A stretch of 64,000 bases of DNA, from contig OZ243038.1 in the NCBI GenBank assembly GCA_965212005.1, positions 1,364,001 to 1,428,000 on the forward strand. Direction: 5' to 3'. The stretch comes from G965212005 sp965212005 (GTDB taxonomy: Bacteria; Pseudomonadota; Gammaproteobacteria; Porifericomitales; Porifericomitaceae). Below, one piece after another: positions 1-8,561 of the stretch. The notes under the pieces are model-generated. The model saw nothing but the letters and a program-made list of their open reading frames with translations. It was not told where the DNA came from and ran no database searches. Both the position numbers and the translations under genes were made by a program. Numbering within the stretch: position 1 is the first letter of the stretch; each line of letters begins with the position of its first letter.

Positions 1-171
1 CCACACACCGCCTCTTTGAATACCGATCATCGCCGGAGGAGCACAATCACGGAAACGTTCCTCCAATTGCGTACCCATCCGCTGCAGGAAGCGGCGGCAC
101 TGCGCTGTTTCTATCTTCCGGGCGACGGCACTGCGCCCCCGCCATCGATCGGACCCTGTTCGCCCAGCCAT
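1..171 (-). CDS. pyrR: PyrR-like bifunctional pyrimidine regulator/uracil phosphoribosyltransferase, 5' part only
   Basis: The first 57 codons of a gene that runs off the window edge. Just before the edge it reads MIGIQRGGVW, which matches the IGIxTGGVW stretch near the start of PyrR proteins. PyrR attenuates pyr operons in response to uridine nucleotides and has weak UPRTase activity. The next gene upstream is ruvX, and yqgE-ruvX-pyrR(-pyrB-pyrC) is a standard gammaproteobacterial order. The ATG chosen here (169-171) lies inside the 3' end of ruvX in another frame and gives an N-terminus about 15 residues longer than usual. An in-frame ATG at 76-78 looks too late, because it aligns with an internal residue. 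The start is therefore uncertain. Catalytic PRPP-loop residues lie outside the window. Confidence 0.7.
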   Translation of the reverse strand, partial: MAGRTGSDRWRGRSAVARKIETAQCRRFLQRMGTQLEERFRDCAPPAMIGIQRGGVW

Positions 172-563
172 GACTCGATAATGATCTGTGCCGCGATCGG
201 ATCCACACGCCGCAGGCCGGGACTTCTGCGCCGCGCCTCCTGCGAACTCAATCGCTCATCCACCTCATGTACCGGCAGTCCATAGTGCTGCTTCAGTTTG
301 CGGCCAAAGCGGCGCGCTTCCCTGGTCAGAGGCTGCTCCGCGCCGTCCATCGTCAATGGTATTCCAACTATGAGGGCGGACGGTCTCCACTGCTCCAGTA
401 TACCGGACAAGGCCGCCCAGTCCGGCTCGCGACGCGTCACCGGCAATGAACGCAGGGGCCGGGCGGTACGGGTGAGGGTCTGCCCTACAGCAATACCGAT
501 CCGTTTGCGCCCGTAGTCAAAGCCCAGCAGCACCAGGCCGGACTCAGGCGTGACCCACGTCAA
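111..563 (-). CDS. ruvX: RuvX/YqgF family pre-16S rRNA nuclease (Holliday junction resolvase-like)
   Basis: A 150-aa RNase H-fold protein of normal family length. The N-terminal motif GFDYGRKRIGIAVG carries the first catalytic Asp. SALIVGIPLTMDG is the conserved central strand and turn, and VDERLSSQEA holds the acidic DERLS/T motif. The later Asp lies in RRVDPIAAQIIIESWL. The family processes the 5' end of 16S rRNA and was earlier proposed as a resolvase. The start overlaps the yqgE end by 20 nt, which suggests translational coupling, and the 3' end overlaps the proposed pyrR start. The C-terminus is slightly extended and Gly/Pro-rich, as is common in the family. Confidence 0.93.
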   Translation of the reverse strand: MTWVTPESGLVLLGFDYGRKRIGIAVGQTLTRTARPLRSLPVTRREPDWAALSGILEQWRPSALIVGIPLTMDGAEQPLTREARRFGRKLKQHYGLPVHEVDERLSSQEARRRSPGLRRVDPIAAQIIIESWLGEQGPIDGGGAVPSPGR

Positions 564-1137
564 TGGAAAGTTGATTCATGTCGACCCCGATCAGCCCTGC
601 TGCGGACTGCCAGCGGTTCTCCGCCGGAATGTCAAAGATCAGATCGGCCTGGTCGGCCTGGCTGCAGGGAATATTAAGCCATACATTCTCAATCAATTCA
701 CGCTCAAGTTGTCCTTCTCCCCAGCCAGCGTATCCGAGGGCGACCAAAGACTGCGGCGGTCCCTCGTTCTTGGCAATGGCTCTGAGGATATCGCGGGAAG
801 CGGTTACTTCAACGTCATCGGAGATCTGGATCGAAGACTCCCATTTATCGCCGGGTCGATGCAGTACAAACCCGCGCTCCGTCTGCACCGGTCCTCCTCG
901 GTACACGAGGCTGTTGCCGATCTCCTCATTTGCCGCGTCCATGTCAAGCTGGGATAAGACGTCGCCCAAAACAATATCCAACGGACGGTTAATCACCAAG
1001 CCCATTGCGCCTTCCCGGTTATGGGCGCAGACATAGGTAACCGTTTGGTGAAAATTCGGGTCCGCCAAATTCGGCATGGCGATCAGGAATTGGTTTACCA
1101 AGCTCTCGAAACCGAATGCTCGCAAGGATCCAGACAT
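544..1137 (-). CDS. yqgE: YqgE/AlgH family protein (UPF0301)
   Basis: A 197-aa protein matching YqgE/AlgH. It has the N-terminal LVNQFLIAMPNLADPNF block, VCAHNREGAMGLVINRP in the middle and LGYAGWGEGQLERELIENVW towards the C-terminus, all diagnostic for the family. The biochemical role is not settled; AlgH was linked to alginate regulation in Pseudomonas. It sits between tonB and ruvX, as in many gammaproteobacteria, and overlaps ruvX by 20 nt. The 187-bp spacer upstream (1138-1324) contains no gene that I recognise. Confidence 0.95.
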   Translation of the reverse strand: MSGSLRAFGFESLVNQFLIAMPNLADPNFHQTVTYVCAHNREGAMGLVINRPLDIVLGDVLSQLDMDAANEEIGNSLVYRGGPVQTERGFVLHRPGDKWESSIQISDDVEVTASRDILRAIAKNEGPPQSLVALGYAGWGEGQLERELIENVWLNIPCSQADQADLIFDIPAENRWQSAAGLIGVDMNQLSIDVGHA

Positions 1138-1324
1138 CTTTCCCTCAGTGGATCGCGCCCTAAAGCCAATTCCAGCGATGAACGCTCCTTTCCAGAAAAC
1201 GAAGGAACAGGCAGTCTAGCACGCCCCGCCCGGAAAATCCAGACGCCCACAGTGCCGACCCGATCGATCCAATGCCAGTAGGAAGGTCCCTTTTCCATCA
1301 ACCCGCTGGCACCGGGCACACGGA

Positions 1325-2266
1325 TCAGCGAAACCCCCAACCGCCGCGAAACTGCCAGGTTCGGGTAATGTGCAAAATATCGGTTTCGGCGCGGATGTTC
1401 TTCGGAAAAGAGGCAAACGGGGAAGCCAGACGGACGATGCGCACCGCGGCGTTATCCAGTATCGGGTTGCCGGAACTGCGGCGTACGATGATCTCTTGCA
1501 CGGAACCGTCCGGCTTTAGCACCACTTCCAGGATCAAGCTGCCGGAGAGCTTTTGGCGGCGCACGTCTTCCGGATAGTTCAGGTTGCCGAACAGCTCCAC
1601 CTTGTGCCTCCAGGACTCCATGTAGGCGGCATATATATATTCCCGGGTAGAGGCTGAAACAAACTTGCGGCGCGGGCGGCGCGATTTCTCTCCCAGCTTG
1701 CGCTTGATTTCCGATGCCAGCGCGGCGATCTGCAGGCTCCGCGCTATCAGTTCCTGCGCACTCGGCGCAGAGAGCATAACCGGCGACTCCGGCTCGTTCA
1801 CCGGGGCGGCAGAGCTATCCAGGTCTTGTTCGGAGGATTGTGGCGCCGGAACTTCCGGCGCTGCCTCAGGCGGCACCGTCAATTGCTCGAAATTGTCGGT
1901 AAGCGGTTCTTCGTCCACCCCCTGGGACTGCGACGGGGCCGCCTGCGCCTCCGGTGGCGCCGCAATGACCGGGGTCTCGTCCGGGAACAACACGGGCAGC
2001 AGGCTGGCCAGCCCTTCCTCGTCCGGACCGCCCGGCTTTCCCGCGTAGTTGTGCTGCGCTAACAGCTGGGCGTCATCGGGCGCCTGCTCGGAGGCACGCT
2101 CAACCAGCACGATCTCCATCGGCTCATAGTTGGGCCTGGACGTTTCAGAATCCGGGGCGGAAAAGCCAACTCCCAGGATAACAACCAGGTGCACAACAAT
2201 GGCAATGCATGCGGTAAACGTTAACCGATCCGCAGTTTCCAGGGAAAATGGGGCAACAGAGTGCAT
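1325..2266 (-). CDS. tonB: TonB family energy transducer
   Basis: A 313-aa protein with the classic TonB plan: a short cytoplasmic N-terminus, one membrane anchor at about residues 15-38 (ACIAIVVHLVVILGVGF), a long Pro/Glu/Ala-rich periplasmic spacer (about 45-165), and a C-terminal TonB domain (about 210-313) with LNYPEDVRRQKLSGSLILEV and VRIVRLASPF. It would couple the inner-membrane proton-motive force to outer-membrane transporters. No exbB or exbD is adjacent. The gene starts 6 nt after the Gx-type membrane protein gene. A TonB gene between gshB and yqgE is conserved in Pseudomonas-type genomes; here three extra genes separate gshB from tonB. Confidence 0.9.
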   Translation of the reverse strand: MHSVAPFSLETADRLTFTACIAIVVHLVVILGVGFSAPDSETSRPNYEPMEIVLVERASEQAPDDAQLLAQHNYAGKPGGPDEEGLASLLPVLFPDETPVIAAPPEAQAAPSQSQGVDEEPLTDNFEQLTVPPEAAPEVPAPQSSEQDLDSSAAPVNEPESPVMLSAPSAQELIARSLQIAALASEIKRKLGEKSRRPRRKFVSASTREYIYAAYMESWRHKVELFGNLNYPEDVRRQKLSGSLILEVVLKPDGSVQEIIVRRSSGNPILDNAAVRIVRLASPFASFPKNIRAETDILHITRTWQFRGGWGFR

Positions 2267-2272
2267 AATTTT

Positions 2273-2785
2273 TCACCGGGAATCATTCAATCCGGCCAAT
2301 AACTTCTGAGATAATATACCATTTAACAGGCCAAAAAACAGCGCACACGCGCACAAGATCGGCAATAACCGGAATAGGCCCGCGTGCGGCAAAAAGAACA
2401 AATAGACCACCACAATCTGGGCCCCGACATGTGCAAGCGAGGACAGCAGACTATAGCCCACCGGCCCGAAGTGCCGACGCCAGACGGAAAGCCAGGCCAC
2501 TCGCAGCACCAGGATACCGGCCAGTCCTCCGGAAAGGCTGAGGATAAACGTGGGAGTCAGGAACGTCCCCAGCACCAGGCTGCCGGCAAATATACGCAAC
2601 AAGCACACCCAGGAGGCCGCGCTCCAGCCCAAGTGACACAAAGCCACGACGGTAAAAACATTGGCCAGGCCCGGCTTAACGCCGGGGAGCAGGGGCGGAA
2701 ACGCTCCCTCCAGCACGTGAACGCCAACCGCCATGGCACTGAGCCTGCAGATCAGCAGGTCTTCCGCGGTAAACGGCTGCTTCAA
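2273..2785 (-). CDS. Gx-type transporter / heptaprenyl diphosphate synthase component I family membrane protein
   Basis: A 170-aa, very hydrophobic protein with about five predicted membrane segments. The N-terminal motif LEGAFPPLLPGVKPGLANVF is typical of the family annotated as 'Gx transporter' or HepS component I. The substrate is not established. In many genomes this family lies beside a NusG domain II protein and an ApbE flavin transferase, exactly as here. That setting suggests it serves a flavinylated or quinone-linked membrane redox complex, possibly as a flavin or precursor transporter (inference). It is probably co-transcribed with apbE, the NusG-II gene and tonB. Confidence 0.85.
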   Translation of the reverse strand: MKQPFTAEDLLICRLSAMAVGVHVLEGAFPPLLPGVKPGLANVFTVVALCHLGWSAASWVCLLRIFAGSLVLGTFLTPTFILSLSGGLAGILVLRVAWLSVWRRHFGPVGYSLLSSLAHVGAQIVVVYLFFLPHAGLFRLLPILCACALFFGLLNGILSQKLLAGLNDSR

Positions 2786-2864
2786 GCGAGTGCCACGAAC
2801 ACGTTAGCCGTACCTCGGGCCAGCAACGCCTGCCCGATTGTCCGCCGGCGGCACCCGACTGGAC

Positions 2865-3245
2865 TCAGTAATTGATGCTATCAAAGCGGTTCTGTCCCGC
2901 ATCCACGTAAAGTGAAACAAGGTTGGGCAAACAAGCCGCCCAATCGCCGTCGTGGCTTAGCCAGCCGGCGCGCACGCAGTGCCTGCCGGTACAGGGCGAA
3001 TGCAGAAACCGAGCCATCCCGTTACGCACTTCAATGACGCTGTCGCCCTCGCGGCCCGGCACTGTAAATTGCCCGGAGTCACTCAGACGCAGCTTTTGCT
3101 GCGCAGCGGCACTGCTGCGGATAATCAGCCAATCACCTTCCCTGCCGCCGGTTCCGTAAAAACTCCAAATCAGCCAGGCATTCAACATCAAGGCACAAAG
3201 AATCACCACCCAATCCCCCCTGTACAACCGGATGCCCTGCCACAT
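2865..3245 (-). CDS. NusG domain II-containing small membrane-anchored protein
   Basis: A 126-aa protein with one N-terminal membrane anchor (about residues 10-30, WVVILCALMLNAWLIWSF) and a periplasmic NusG domain II-like beta fold. The conserved cysteine pair is SPCTGRHCVRAGW, and the C-terminus carries ACLPNLVSL. Despite the name it lacks the NusG NTD and KOW parts and is not a transcription factor. Family members recur beside ApbE and Gx-type proteins, and the two Cys suggest a redox or structural disulfide. It starts 10 nt after apbE ends, counted in transcription order, and lies 79 nt before the Gx gene. Its function is unknown. Confidence 0.85.
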   Translation of the reverse strand: MWQGIRLYRGDWVVILCALMLNAWLIWSFYGTGGREGDWLIIRSSAAAQQKLRLSDSGQFTVPGREGDSVIEVRNGMARFLHSPCTGRHCVRAGWLSHDGDWAACLPNLVSLYVDAGQNRFDSINY

Positions 3246-3255
3246 GCTCCGTATC

Positions 3256-4302
3256 TCACTGTGCCGGAGCCAGCTCCAGTTCGCTCTCAGCGTCGGAATA
3301 TAATTTGATTCGCCGCCGCATCCGTTCGGTTACGTGTATGCTGCCATTTTCTTCTATCAACAAGGCCTGATCAATTCCCATGCGCCCGGCAACCTGCCGC
3401 CATTGGGCAGGCCCCGCGACGAAAAGCGCGGTGGCGGCCGCGTCGGCGGTTTTTGCCTGCTGCTGAATGACGGTGACCGAAATAAAACCGCGGGCCGGCC
3501 ATCCGGTGCGCGGATCCAGGATATGGTGATACCTTTGCCCGCGGTGTATAAAAAACCGCTCGTAGTCCCCGGAGGTAAACACACTCTCATCTCTTTCAAT
3601 AGAAACCGAGGCCACAACGCCCTGGGTGCGCGGATGCCGGATGCCAATGTTCCAGGGCCGCGTGCCCCGCTGTCCGATTGCCCGCAGGTCACCGCCAACG
3701 TTTAACACCGCGTTTTCCACCCCCTGGCTGCGCAGCTGCCGCAGTAACAGGTCGATCGCGTAGCCCTTGGCAAAGCCACCAAAGTCAAACTGCAGCCCTT
3801 CACCGCCGCGCAGCAGGTTTCCTTCGATCGACACGCCGTCCAGCTGCGCCAGCCGTCCGACGAAATCCTCCAGCCGGGCCGCGGACGGGAACTGGCCGGT
3901 CAGCTCCCCTTCATGAAATCCCCATTCCCGCACCAATGCCCCCAGCGCCGGGTGAAACAATCCCTGGCTGTTGTGGTAATAATCCAGCGAAGAGCGGATC
4001 AATCCCAACAACGGCGCCCCTACAGGTACCGCCGACGGCGCTTGCAGACTGAGGTTAAGCCGGTTCAGATCACTACCGGGCAGCCAGGGATCCCAGCGTT
4101 GCCCCCAAGCGATCAACTCGCGCCGGATCAACTCCTGCGCCGTCCGCGCCTTCTCATCGTCCGGTTCCCATAGCAGCACTTCCACCATCGTCCCCATCGC
4201 GTAGAAGCGAACATGATGCAAGTGCCGGTCCGCGCTGCCGCAGGAGCACAGCAACAGCAGCAGCACTTTGCAAGTGAGCAGGGAAATGCCGCGGCGGGGC
4301 AT
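3256..4302 (-). CDS. apbE: FAD:protein FMN transferase (ApbE family lipoprotein)
   Basis: A 348-aa ApbE protein that covalently attaches FMN to Thr/Ser of exported target proteins. The start at 4302 gives a TGATG overlap with the gshB stop and an N-terminus that works as a lipoprotein signal (hydrophobic stretch then LLLLLCSCGS). Diagnostic motifs are FYAMGTMVEV near the start, FDFGGFAKGYAIDLLL (flavin/Mg site), NVGGDLRAIG and YHHILDPRTGWPA. An upstream in-frame start at 4329 would lie inside gshB and is less likely. No FMN-binding target such as RnfG or NqrC is in this window, so the acceptor must be encoded elsewhere. The neighbouring NusG-II and Gx genes are its usual partners. Confidence 0.93.
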   Translation of the reverse strand: MPRRGISLLTCKVLLLLLCSCGSADRHLHHVRFYAMGTMVEVLLWEPDDEKARTAQELIRRELIAWGQRWDPWLPGSDLNRLNLSLQAPSAVPVGAPLLGLIRSSLDYYHNSQGLFHPALGALVREWGFHEGELTGQFPSAARLEDFVGRLAQLDGVSIEGNLLRGGEGLQFDFGGFAKGYAIDLLLRQLRSQGVENAVLNVGGDLRAIGQRGTRPWNIGIRHPRTQGVVASVSIERDESVFTSGDYERFFIHRGQRYHHILDPRTGWPARGFISVTVIQQQAKTADAAATALFVAGPAQWRQVAGRMGIDQALLIEENGSIHVTERMRRRIKLYSDAESELELAPAQ

Positions 4303-5246
4303 CAGGAACGGAGCTTCGCTTCGATACAATCGAGGATCTGATCCGCGATACCCAGGGCATATAGTTTGTCCAACTCCCGAATACCCGTCGGACTGGTAAC
4401 GTTCACCTCCGTCAGCAACCCGCCGATCACGTCCAGTCCGACAAAAAGCAGACCCTGTTCACGCAGCACCGGGCGCAGCTGCTCGCAAAGACGATAATCG
4501 CTACCGCTGAGTTCCTCCCCCCGATAACTGCCACCAACGACCATGTTGGCCCGGAAATCCCCTTCCGGAGGCTGACGCAGCAACCCGTAAGGCAACGGCT
4601 CACCATCGATCAGGAAAATGCGCTTGTCCCCTTCCAACACCTGCCTGAGATAACCCTGCGCCATCGTGTAGACGGTGCCTCCCGAGGTCATCAGGTCGAT
4701 GAGCACGGCGGCATTCAGATCCGACAGGCTGACTTTGATCACCGAACGCCCTCCCATCGCGTTCAGCGGCTTAAGCACAATGCTGCCCTGGGCGCGTAAA
4801 AACGCATGCAGCCGCCGTGGGTCACTGCTGACCAGCGTGGGCGGCATAAAATCGGCGAATCGGCCGGCAAAGATCTTTTCGTTTGCCCCGCGCACGCCCG
4901 CAGGGGCGTTGACTACCAGGGAACCTGCCGCCTCGGCAAACTCCAGCAAATGGGTCAAATAAATATACTCCATCGTGATGGGCGGATCTACCCGCAGCAA
5001 AATCACGTCCAGTTGATCGGACTCCGCCTCCAGCATTTCGCCCAGGCGATACCAGGAGCGCACGTCGTCCCGTACTTCAAGCGGTCGCATCTGCGACCAC
5101 AACCTGCCGTCCCGCAGGCAGAGGTCGCCCGGCTCCATGTAGAGCAACTCCCACCCCCGATCTTGCGCGGCCAGCAACAAGGCCAGGCTGCTGTCCTTGG
5201 CAGCTTTAATCTGCCCGATCGGATCCATCACGACACCGAGCTTCAT
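4302..5246 (-). CDS. gshB: Glutathione synthase (ATP-grasp)
   Basis: A 314-aa prokaryotic glutathione synthetase that joins gamma-glutamylcysteine and glycine using ATP. The start at MKLGVVMDPI (5246) matches the family N-terminus; a start 10 codons upstream is open but gives an atypical leader. Visible motifs include LRVDPPITMEYIYLTHLLE, NAPAGVRGANEKIFAGRF, IVLKPLNAMGGRSV (ATP-grasp) and LTEVNVTSPTGIRE at the C-terminus. It is the first gene of the leftward unit and diverges from hemC across a 276-bp spacer that should hold both promoters. The stop overlaps the apbE start by one base. Confidence 0.96.
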   Translation of the reverse strand: MKLGVVMDPIGQIKAAKDSSLALLLAAQDRGWELLYMEPGDLCLRDGRLWSQMRPLEVRDDVRSWYRLGEMLEAESDQLDVILLRVDPPITMEYIYLTHLLEFAEAAGSLVVNAPAGVRGANEKIFAGRFADFMPPTLVSSDPRRLHAFLRAQGSIVLKPLNAMGGRSVIKVSLSDLNAAVLIDLMTSGGTVYTMAQGYLRQVLEGDKRIFLIDGEPLPYGLLRQPPEGDFRANMVVGGSYRGEELSGSDYRLCEQLRPVLREQGLLFVGLDVIGGLLTEVNVTSPTGIRELDKLYALGIADQILDCIEAKLRS

Positions 5247-5522
5247 CTCCTGCCTCGCACTCGGCTCCGGACCCACGTCTGTTCCCGGTAGTGTATGATC
5301 ATCGGGGCATGCGCCCCGGCGCGTGGCTGCGGCAGAAACCGGCAGGTTTCACCTGATTACCCATCATTTGAAAAGATTCCTTAGTCATCCGCAAATGATC
5401 GAACCTCAATCTGATTGCCCACCCGGCAGAGCATGCCCCAAGCGGGCTGATATTTTCCCGCCGGTCGCGCCCGGTGCCTGCGGGCCGCGCCGGCCCCTGA
5501 TATTGATGCACGGGAGCGCTCC

Positions 5523-6452
5523 TTGACGTCACAGCTGCTGCGCATCGCAACCCGGCGCAGCCCGCTGGCAATGCGGCAGGCCGAGATCGTGCGGGACCGG
5601 CTCGCGCTGCTGTACCCGGACCTTGCGGTCCAGCTGATCGGCATAACCACCCTGGGAGACCGAAGCGCCCCGGCAGCCCCCGCCGAACTCTCTGTCAAAG
5701 CCATGTTCACCAAAGAACTGGAGGAAAGCCTGCTGAGCGGCGCCGCGGACGCGGCCGTGCATTCCATGAAAGACGTCTCCATTTATATGCCGGACAGACT
5801 GCATATCTGCTCGCTGCTACAACGCGAAGATCCGAGAGACGCCCTCATTTCAGGCCGATATTCCTCCCTGGGCACGCTGGCGTCGGGAGCGAGAATAGGA
5901 ACCTCCAGCCTGCGCCGACGCTGCCAATTGTTAGCCCGCCGCTCAGATCTGGAGATTATTGAGTTGCGGGGAAATGTCAACACCAGGCTGCGGCGACTGG
6001 ACCAGGACCGCTGCGACGCCCTGATCCTGGCGGCAGCCGGATTAAAGCGCCTCGGCCTGCAAGATCGCATCGCAGCGTACCTGGACCCGGCAGAGATGCT
6101 GCCCGCGGGCGGCCAGGGAGCCATCGGCATACAAGTGCGCAAAGATGACGAGCGCCGGGCACGGATACTGGGCGCCCTGCACGATGAGGAGACCTCAAGC
6201 TGCGTGCGCGCCGAGCGCGCCCTGGGCCGCCGGCTGGAGGCGGACTGCCGTATGCCGATTGCCGCTTACGCCTGCATTGAGCATGGTCAGCTTCGGCTTC
6301 AGGCCCTGCTGGGCAGCCCGGACGGAACACAGCTCCTGCGCGCCGAACAGAGCGGAGCCGCCGCCCAGCCGGAGCCGGTCGGAGAACGGCTGGCCGAGCA
6401 ATTGCTGAGCCAGGGCGCAGACCGCATCCTGCGGCAGTATGGCCTGAAATGA
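5523..6452 (+). CDS. hemC: Porphobilinogen deaminase (hydroxymethylbilane synthase)
   Basis: A 309-aa enzyme that polymerises four porphobilinogens into hydroxymethylbilane for heme and siroheme synthesis. The N-terminus LRIATRRSPLAMRQAE and the blocks TKELEESLLSGAADAAVHSMKD, GTSSLRRRCQL and ELRGNVNTRLRRLD are conserved. The dipyrromethane-cofactor cysteine is in LEADCRMPIAAYA, near residue 240. The start codon is TTG with a GGAG 7-9 nt upstream; the nearby ATG at about 5507 is in another frame and stops after six codons. It leads the hemC-D-X-Y cluster and overlaps hemD by ATGA. Confidence 0.96.
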   Translation: MTSQLLRIATRRSPLAMRQAEIVRDRLALLYPDLAVQLIGITTLGDRSAPAAPAELSVKAMFTKELEESLLSGAADAAVHSMKDVSIYMPDRLHICSLLQREDPRDALISGRYSSLGTLASGARIGTSSLRRRCQLLARRSDLEIIELRGNVNTRLRRLDQDRCDALILAAAGLKRLGLQDRIAAYLDPAEMLPAGGQGAIGIQVRKDDERRARILGALHDEETSSCVRAERALGRRLEADCRMPIAAYACIEHGQLRLQALLGSPDGTQLLRAEQSGAAAQPEPVGERLAEQLLSQGADRILRQYGLK

Positions 6453-7267
6453 ATACGGAGCCGTGGCAACAGAGGCCCCTGACGCATATCAGCGTGTGGA
6501 TCACCCGACCCGGGGTGCCCGGAGAACGCCTGTGCGCCGCCATCCGCGAACTCGGAGGCCAGGCGCTACACCTGCCTGCCATCCAGATCGAAGCGCCCGA
6601 GCTGGGGCCGGCGGAACTCGAAGGTATTGATGCCCGCGCCCGCGCCTGCACGCAGACCGTGTTCGTCAGTGGCAACGCCGTATGCTGGGCCATACGGCTG
6701 CTGCCAGAGCGCACGCTGCAGGCACTGCGCACAAAGCCCACGTACGCTCCCGGCGCCGCTACCGCCGCAGCCCTGCGGGAAAACGGCTTCCTGCACGTAA
6801 ATACCGCCGCCGAGGGCAGCGAGTCGCTGCTGGGCCTGCCCACACTGTCAAAAGCACACATCGCGGGGCAAAAGATAGTAATATTTCGGGCAGAGGGCGG
6901 TCGGGAATTGTTGAGAGACAGCTTGAATGAGCGAGGAGCAGAAACGGAATACGCCGAGATCTACCGCAGGGTCTGCCCGCGATATGAGCCCACCGTGATG
7001 GAAAAACACTATCAGGACACAAGACCGGACCTGATCCTGGTCAGCAGCCGAACCGGTCTGCGCAACCTGCGCAAACTGTTTCCCGAGGCGTTGCTGCCGG
7101 AATTGCAGGACACCCATTTGCTGACCCTGAGCGAGCGCATCGCCGCATTGGCGAAGCCCCTGGGCTTTCGCCAGCTCCCGATCGTCAGCCCGGGCGCCAG
7201 CGAAGCGAATATACTGCGCAGTATTCTGCGATATGCCGCCACAGCCGAACAGAAGCCGGCAGGCTGA
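6449..7267 (+). CDS. hemD: Uroporphyrinogen-III synthase
   Basis: A 272-aa protein with the two-domain HemD fold, which cyclises hydroxymethylbilane and inverts ring D. The sequence is weakly conserved, as is usual for the family, but VWITRPGVPGERLCAAIRELGG at the start, VFVSGNAV, PGAATAAALRENGF and VFVSGNA/ILVSSRTGLRNL-like strands fit. It lies directly between hemC (4-nt overlap) and hemX, which supports the call strongly. Its 3' end is followed by a small ORF coupled to hemX. Confidence 0.93.
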   Translation: MNTEPWQQRPLTHISVWITRPGVPGERLCAAIRELGGQALHLPAIQIEAPELGPAELEGIDARARACTQTVFVSGNAVCWAIRLLPERTLQALRTKPTYAPGAATAAALRENGFLHVNTAAEGSESLLGLPTLSKAHIAGQKIVIFRAEGGRELLRDSLNERGAETEYAEIYRRVCPRYEPTVMEKHYQDTRPDLILVSSRTGLRNLRKLFPEALLPELQDTHLLTLSERIAALAKPLGFRQLPIVSPGASEANILRSILRYAATAEQKPAG

Positions 7268-7319
7268 TCCCGCAGGTCCGCCTCCACGCCTGCCGAAATT
7301 GCTTTGACCGGAGTACGCT

Positions 7320-7463
7320 ATGGACCCTGATGCTGACTTCCCTGCCGTCACAGACTACTCCCGACCCGTCTCCGCGGAGCCTTCCGCTAATCTGCGCTCC
7401 GGGTCCAACAGCCATTGGACGCAAGACGCCGACCGACTAAAAGCACAGGCAACCCAAAGATGA
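7320..7463 (+). CDS. Possible 47-aa ORF translationally coupled to hemX
   Basis: A short open frame (ATG at 7320) in the 190-bp gap between hemD and hemX. It is preceded by a GGAG Shine-Dalgarno 6-7 nt upstream, and its TGA overlaps the hemX ATG as ATGA. The predicted product begins MDPDADFPAVTDYS and ends KAQATQR; it is hydrophilic with no membrane segment. I do not recognise it. The ribosome-binding site and stop-start overlap suggest it is translated and may couple hemX translation, but it could be a leader with no function in the peptide itself. Confidence 0.45.
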   Translation: MDPDADFPAVTDYSRPVSAEPSANLRSGSNSHWTQDADRLKAQATQR

Positions 7464-8530
7464 AAGAGACCGAATCCGCGACGCACAGCCCGCCATCCCT
7501 GCCGTTGGAAGAAAGCGGCTCCCCAGCGCTACCGACCAGCCCAGCAACCGGCAGCACGCGCCGCCTGCCGTACTCCCTCCTGGTGCTGCTGCTCATCGTA
7601 CTAGGCGCCGGCAATGCGGCATGGCTCTGGCGTGAGAAAAATACGCTGGAAGAATTCCGTTCCGGGCAACTGCGCGATCAGCGCCGGCATACGGACAGCA
7701 ACATGAAGGAATTCAATCAGATCAAGCGGGAACTTGGTGCACTGACCGATCAGCAGATAGAACTGGAGCAACGGCTGGCAGAACGGGTCTTGGACCCGAT
7801 CCGGCAAAACACGCAGTGGGCACTGGCTGAGATCGAATACCTGCTGATCATCGCCCAGCATCGCCTGTTGCTGGAAACCGACCCTAAACGAGCTCTGCGA
7901 GCTATGGAGTTGGCCAACGCCCGGCTGCAACACCTGGACGGCAACGGGCTGGATGAGGTGCGGGAACAATTTGAGCTGGACCTCAACGCGCTGCGGGAAG
8001 CGGCGGAACGAACCGGTTTCCAGGGCCTGGGCAGGCAGTTGTTCCGGCTTGGTCAAAGCTTTGGGCACTTGCCGCTTCGATCGCCGACGCGGGAGCAGAA
8101 AGCCACCGAACCGGCTGCCGACGAACTCGCGTCAGCAGAGCCATACCCACTGTGGAAAAAAGCTTCCTTATGGCTCTGGCGGGAATTCAGCGGACTGCTG
8201 CGCGTGTACCCGCAAAATGCCGGCGCGGCGCAGTCTTCCATGCCGCTGGTGATCCGCGAACACGCCTACCGCCTCGCCCGACTGGAGTTGGAGAGTGCGC
8301 GGCTGGCGCTACTGTACCAGGACAGGGTGAATTTCCTCAGTTCCCTGGAGGTGCTCGATGAATTACTGCGGGAACACTACGACCTCGAAGACAGCTCGGT
8401 GAACGCCACCCGCGCCCTGCTGGAAAAAATGAAGGCCACCGAGTTGGAGCCGGAATTGCCCCAACTCAGCTCCAGTTTAGAGAGTCTGCGCTTCTACCGA
8501 CGGACGCTGGACGAACACAAGTGGGACTAA
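7460..8530 (+). CDS. hemX: HemX family protein (uroporphyrinogen-III C-methyltransferase-like, membrane anchored)
   Basis: A 356-aa protein with a disordered Ser/Pro/Thr-rich cytoplasmic N-terminus (about 1-33), one membrane segment (about 36-55, SLLVLLLIVLGAGNAAWLW), then a long helical periplasmic region with LTDQQIELEQRLAERVLDP, WALAEIEYLLIIAQHRLLLE and LWREFSGLLRV. These features match HemX, which is usually encoded between hemD and hemY. The family is often annotated as a methyltransferase but has no clear SAM site; its role in tetrapyrrole synthesis is accessory. The ATG at 7460 was chosen because it follows the coupled small ORF and gives the usual N-terminus; an upstream frame start at 7415 adds residues with no family likeness. 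Confidence 0.92.
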   Translation: MKETESATHSPPSLPLEESGSPALPTSPATGSTRRLPYSLLVLLLIVLGAGNAAWLWREKNTLEEFRSGQLRDQRRHTDSNMKEFNQIKRELGALTDQQIELEQRLAERVLDPIRQNTQWALAEIEYLLIIAQHRLLLETDPKRALRAMELANARLQHLDGNGLDEVREQFELDLNALREAAERTGFQGLGRQLFRLGQSFGHLPLRSPTREQKATEPAADELASAEPYPLWKKASLWLWREFSGLLRVYPQNAGAAQSSMPLVIREHAYRLARLELESARLALLYQDRVNFLSSLEVLDELLREHYDLEDSSVNATRALLEKMKATELEPELPQLSSSLESLRFYRRTLDEHKWD

Positions 8531-8561
8531 CGCTGCGCCGCAACGCCTCTGGAGACTGAAA

